Assembly (NCBI GenBank): GCA_017883165.1
Contig: JADGOC010000026.1
Span: 1-32,741, forward strand
Source: Acidobacteriota bacterium
GTDB lineage: Bacteria > Acidobacteriota > Vicinamibacteria > Vicinamibacterales > CAVVIG01
Direction of reading: 5' to 3'
Length of the DNA stretch: 32,741 nucleotides
How positions within the stretch are numbered: the first letter of the stretch is position 1; the number at the start of each line of letters is the position of its first letter. The notes beneath the pieces were generated by a model that worked only from the letters and a program-made list of their open reading frames with translations, had not been told where the DNA came from and made no database searches. The position numbers and the translations under genes are program-made. This document shows positions 29,708-32,741 of this stretch, piece after piece.

Positions 29708-31282
29708 ATGCGCTACGACGCCATTGTGATTGGCGGTGGCCATAACGGCCTGACCGCCGCCGCTTACCTCGCGCGCGCGGGACGCAAGGTCCTCGTCCTC
29801 GAGCGCCGCCACATCGTCGGCGGCGCGGCGGTCACCGAAGAGGTCTTCCCCGGCTTTCACTTTTCCGTGTGCTCCTATGTCGTCTCGCTGCTCAGGCCGG
29901 AGATCATCCGCGAGCTCGACCTGCCACGCCACGGCCTCGAGATCCTGCCGCTCGACGGCACGTTCACACCGATGCCGAGCGGCGATTACCTGTGGCGTGT
30001 GAACGATCACGCCAAGACCCGGCGCGAGATCGCGCGCCACTCGAAGCTCGACGCGGAAGCGTATGACGAGTACGGCAAGGCGATGGTGGAGATGGCGCGC
30101 TTCGTCAAGCCGATCCTGAACATGACGCCGCCCAATCCGCTCACGCTCGATCCGCGCGAGCTGATGAAGCTCCTGTTCCTCGGCAAGCGCTTCCGCGGCC
30201 TCGCCGACGGCGATCGCTACAACCAGGTTCAGTTGATGACGATGAGCGCGATCGACTTTCTCGATCAATGGTTCGAGACCGATGTGCTCAAGGCGACGAT
30301 GTCCGCGTCGGGGATCATCGGGACGTTTCTGGGCGTGCGATCCCCAGGCACCGCGTACGTACTCCTCCACCACTACATGGGCGAGATCGACGGTGCGTTC
30401 CGGTCGTGGGGGTTCGCGCGCGGCGGCACCGGCGCGATCTCGAATGCGATTGCGAGCGCGGCGCGCGAGGCGGGCGTCGAGATCCGCACGGACACCTCCG
30501 TCGCGCGGATCGCCACCCGGAACGGCCAGGCGACCGGCGTCGTGCTGACCAACGGCGACGAGCTGTCGGCCGGCATGGTGCTCTCCAGCGTCGACCCGAA
30601 CCTCACATTCCTGACGTTCATGGACGCGAAGGACTTGCCGGACGACTTTGTGGACGACGTCCGGCGCTACAAGTATCGCGGCTCGTCGGGCAAGGTGAAC
30701 CTGGCGCTCGACGCGCTGCCAGATTTCACGTGCCTGCCGGGGCCGGGCCCACACCTGCGCGGCGCGATTTCGATCTCTCCGAGCGTCGACTACATGGAGC
30801 GCGCGTACGACCAGGCGAAGTACGGCGAGTTCTCGCGGCGTCCGTACATCGACATGGTCATTCCGACGCTGACCGATCCGTCGGTCGCGCCGGCGGGCAA
30901 GCACATCCTGTCGTGCTTCGTGCAATACGCGCCGTACAAGCTGGCGTCGGGCACCTGGGACGATCAGCGCGAGGCGTTTGGCGACGCCGTCATCGACACA
31001 ATCGCCGAGCATGCGCCCAACATTCGCGACATCATCCTGCATCGGCAAGTGCTGACCCCGCTCGATCTGGAGCGCGAGTTCGGGCTGACCGAGGGCAATA
31101 TTTTCCAAGGCGAGCTGACGCTCGAGCAGTTGTTCTTCTTGCGGCCGGCGCCGGGCTGGGCGCAGTACGCGACGCCGATCAAGAACCTCTGGATGTGCGG
31201 GTCGGCGACGCATCCGGGCGGCGGCATCATGGGCGCGCCGGGGCGCAACGCGGCGCTGAAGATCCTGGGGCGGAGGGCGTGA
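29708..31282 (+). CDS. PYROXD2/phytoene-desaturase-like FAD-dependent oxidoreductase
   Basis: A 524-residue flavoprotein. The N-terminal dinucleotide-binding motif is VIGGGHNGLTAAAYLARAGRKVLVLERR (6-33; GxGxxG with an acidic end at strand 2). The C-terminal FAD-contact segment is LWMCGSATHPGGGIMGAPGRNAA, as in PYROXD2 and CrtI-type proteins. The middle has the FARGGTGAISNAIASAA motif and a SSVDPNLTF segment. It may oxidise an amine or an unsaturated substrate. The stop overlaps the start of a closely related downstream paralogue by 1 nt (TGATG), so the two are co-translated. It is divergent from the GcvT gene; a role in methylated amine oxidation upstream of folate transfer is inferred from neighbourhood only. 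No carotenoid genes are near, so phytoene desaturation is unlikely. Confidence 0.82.
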   Translation: MRYDAIVIGGGHNGLTAAAYLARAGRKVLVLERRHIVGGAAVTEEVFPGFHFSVCSYVVSLLRPEIIRELDLPRHGLEILPLDGTFTPMPSGDYLWRVNDHAKTRREIARHSKLDAEAYDEYGKAMVEMARFVKPILNMTPPNPLTLDPRELMKLLFLGKRFRGLADGDRYNQVQLMTMSAIDFLDQWFETDVLKATMSASGIIGTFLGVRSPGTAYVLLHHYMGEIDGAFRSWGFARGGTGAISNAIASAAREAGVEIRTDTSVARIATRNGQATGVVLTNGDELSAGMVLSSVDPNLTFLTFMDAKDLPDDFVDDVRRYKYRGSSGKVNLALDALPDFTCLPGPGPHLRGAISISPSVDYMERAYDQAKYGEFSRRPYIDMVIPTLTDPSVAPAGKHILSCFVQYAPYKLASGTWDDQREAFGDAVIDTIAEHAPNIRDIILHRQVLTPLDLEREFGLTEGNIFQGELTLEQLFFLRPAPGWAQYATPIKNLWMCGSATHPGGGIMGAPGRNAALKILGRRA

Positions 31283-32741
31283 TGCATGACGTCGTCATCA
31301 TCGGCGCTGGCCATAACGGCCTCATCACCGCCGCGTTTCTCGCGAAAGGCGGCCTGAAACCACTCGTGCTGGAGCGCGCCGAGCGCGTGGGCGGTTGCGC
31401 AATCACCTCGGAGATCGCGCCGGGCTTCCGCTGTCCCACGCTCGCGCACGCGGCCGCGATCGATCCGGCCATCGTGCGCGCGCTCGCACTCGATCGCCAC
31501 GGGCTGCACATCATCAGACCGCAGGCGCACGTGTGCGCGCCGTCGCTCGATCGGCGCGCGCTCGTGCTCTGGGCCGATGCGCGGCGCGCCGCCAAAGAGA
31601 TCGCGAGCTTCTCCGCTCGCGACGCCGAACAGTATCCGCGCTTTCTGGACAGCTTCGCGCGGATCGCGGGCGTCCTCCGGGCGATGAGCGCGACGCCGCC
31701 GCCGTCGATCGACGATCCGACGACGGGCGATCTGATCGAGCTGCTCAAGACGGGACGCCGATTCCGCGCGCTCGGGAAAGCCGACGCGTACCGGCTGCTG
31801 CGGTGGATGCCGATGGCGGTCGCCGATCTCATGAGCGAATGGTTCGAGAGCGAACCGCTCCGCGCGACGGTCGCGGCCGGCGGCCTGCTCGGGGCGTTCT
31901 TGGGTACGAGATCGGCGGGCAGCGCCGCGCAGCTGCTGCTCCTCGGCGCGGGTGAGGGACATCCAATCGGCGCCGGCTGGTTCGCCCGCGGCGGCACGGG
32001 CGCGGTCAGCGACGCGCTCGCCGGCGCGGCGCGCGAGGCCGGCGCCGAGATCAGAACCGGCGTCGAGGTGCAGGCGATCAGCGTCGCCGGCGACACGGCG
32101 ACCGGCGTTGTGCTCTCGAGCGGCGAGTCGATCGCCGCGCGCGCGGTGATTTCGAGCGCCGATCCGAAACGGACGCTCCTCGGCTTGATCGATCCGGTGC
32201 ACCTGGCCCCCGAATTCCTTCAGCGCGTGCAGAACATCCGGATGCACGGCACGCTGGCCAAGGTGAACTACGCGGTCGCGTCGCTGCCGCGCTTTGAGAG
32301 CCTGGGGGGCCCGGGAAGCCCGGGAAGCGAAGCTGTCCAGCAGCACGCCGCCGCCCTGTCGGGCCGCATCCGGTTGAGCCGCGACCTCGACACCATCGAG
32401 CGCGCGTTCGACGCGGCAAAATATGGAGGTTACGCCGGGGAGCCCTGGATCGAACTGACGATTCCTTCCGTCAGCGACACCGCGCTCGCTCCGTCGGGCG
32501 CCCACGTGATCTCGGCGTACGTCCAGTTCGCCCCGTATCACCTGCGCGGCACGACGTGGGACGCCGAGCGCGATCGGCTCGGTGACGCGGCCACGCGCAC
32601 CATCGCGGCATACGCGCCGGGCTTCGAATCGACGATCGTCGCGCGGCAGGTCATCACCCCGCTCGATCTCGAGCGGACCTTCGGGCTGACCGGCGGACAT
32701 ATTTTCCACGGCGAGCTGTCGCTCGACCAGCTCTTCATTAC
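31282..32741 (+). CDS. Second PYROXD2-like FAD oxidoreductase, truncated by the window end
   Basis: Open reading frame from ATG 31282 (an A shared with the preceding TGA) to the end of the window with no stop, 486 complete codons. The N-terminus VVIIGAGHNGLITAAFLAKGG has the FAD motif. The central FARGGTGAVSDALAGAA and SSADPKRTL segments and the late QVITPLDLERTFGLTGGHIF stretch parallel its neighbour (QVLTPLDLEREFGLTEGNIF) throughout, and the end HGELSLDQLFI parallels QGELTLEQLFF. Only about 55 C-terminal residues should be missing by comparison. The frame is intact, so this is a real gene and not a pseudogene. A Gly/Pro/Ser-rich insertion (SLGGPGSPGSE) is coded by a short 9-nt tandem repeat. 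It probably forms a heterodimer or parallel step with the first paralogue. Confidence 0.82.
   Translation, partial: MHDVVIIGAGHNGLITAAFLAKGGLKPLVLERAERVGGCAITSEIAPGFRCPTLAHAAAIDPAIVRALALDRHGLHIIRPQAHVCAPSLDRRALVLWADARRAAKEIASFSARDAEQYPRFLDSFARIAGVLRAMSATPPPSIDDPTTGDLIELLKTGRRFRALGKADAYRLLRWMPMAVADLMSEWFESEPLRATVAAGGLLGAFLGTRSAGSAAQLLLLGAGEGHPIGAGWFARGGTGAVSDALAGAAREAGAEIRTGVEVQAISVAGDTATGVVLSSGESIAARAVISSADPKRTLLGLIDPVHLAPEFLQRVQNIRMHGTLAKVNYAVASLPRFESLGGPGSPGSEAVQQHAAALSGRIRLSRDLDTIERAFDAAKYGGYAGEPWIELTIPSVSDTALAPSGAHVISAYVQFAPYHLRGTTWDAERDRLGDAATRTIAAYAPGFESTIVARQVITPLDLERTFGLTGGHIFHGELSLDQLFI
32309..32326 (+). repeat. Two 9-nt tandem repeats within the second PYROXD2-like gene
   Basis: GCCCGGGAA occurs twice in tandem (32309-32317 and 32318-32326), preceded by a run of six G. 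It encodes part of GGPGSPGSE, which is absent from the paralogue, pointing to a slippage-type insertion that kept the frame. Confidence 0.7.

Noticed and set aside
29708-31282. Carotenoid biosynthesis (phytoene desaturase) assignment
   Set aside because: No phytoene synthase or other carotenoid genes nearby and the C-terminal motif and length fit the PYROXD2-like group better.
30964-32709. 581-codon minus-strand frame over the two FAD oxidoreductases
   Set aside because: It spans the junction of two real paralogous genes on the plus strand and is Arg/Ala/Asp-rich without domains.

Overview
The window is about 32.7 kb of GC-rich, gene-dense bacterial DNA. It has frequent GTG starts, very short intergenic gaps and several start/stop overlaps. 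The gene content (Flp/Tad pilus genes, a DISARM-like helicase/methylase pair, a fused Fe-S/NrfD protein, an APC permease, tandem PYROXD2-like flavoproteins) suggests an environmental, soil-type bacterium. Acidobacteriota (Vicinamibacteria-like) is my best guess, but it is an inference from overall style. No rRNA, tRNA, CRISPR array, transposase or integrase was seen.

Region 1 (1-11037) is a split Tad/Flp pilus locus. Two Flp pilins lie on the minus strand, separated by a strong hairpin. Facing away from them on the plus strand are a small membrane protein and a degenerate receiver-domain protein. Next comes a SNF2-type helicase followed 2 nt later by a large Eco57I-type adenine methyltransferase, resembling the DrmD/DrmMI pair of class 1 DISARM but with no drmA, drmB, drmC or recognisable nuclease here. 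The pilus theme then resumes with two TadE-like pseudopilins and a TadG-like VWA protein behind a sigma-54-like promoter. The defence-like pair therefore sits inside a pilus locus.

Region 2 (11013-13400, minus) holds two tandem GT87-family membrane mannosyltransferase-like genes. Region 3 (13450-19911) is a redox/sulfur block. On the plus strand are a four-cluster ferredoxin fused to an eight-helix NrfD subunit and a molybdopterin catalytic subunit without a Tat signal. Converging on them is a minus operon of sulfurtransferase, a 73-residue unknown, a TauE/SafE transporter and a DUF1634 protein. The whole looks like a cytoplasmic-facing sulfite (or related sulfur) oxidation and export module.

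Region 4 (19976-22430, minus) is an M14/aspartoacylase-like protein, a DUF4760-like protein and a ketopantoate reductase. Region 5 (22499-32741) carries an aldehyde dehydrogenase, a DinB protein, a DUF2461 protein, an APC permease, a Rieske oxygenase, a nitrilase-superfamily protein lacking its catalytic Lys, a GcvT-family protein and two tandem PYROXD2-like FAD oxidoreductases, the last cut off by the window end. Together these suggest uptake and oxidative N-demethylation of a methylated amine or betaine-type compound, with methyl groups passed to folate; the substrate is unknown. Several divergent gene pairs in regions 3-5 have TATAGT/TATAAT-like -10 boxes only 8-18 nt from the start codon, suggesting leaderless or very short-leader mRNAs.
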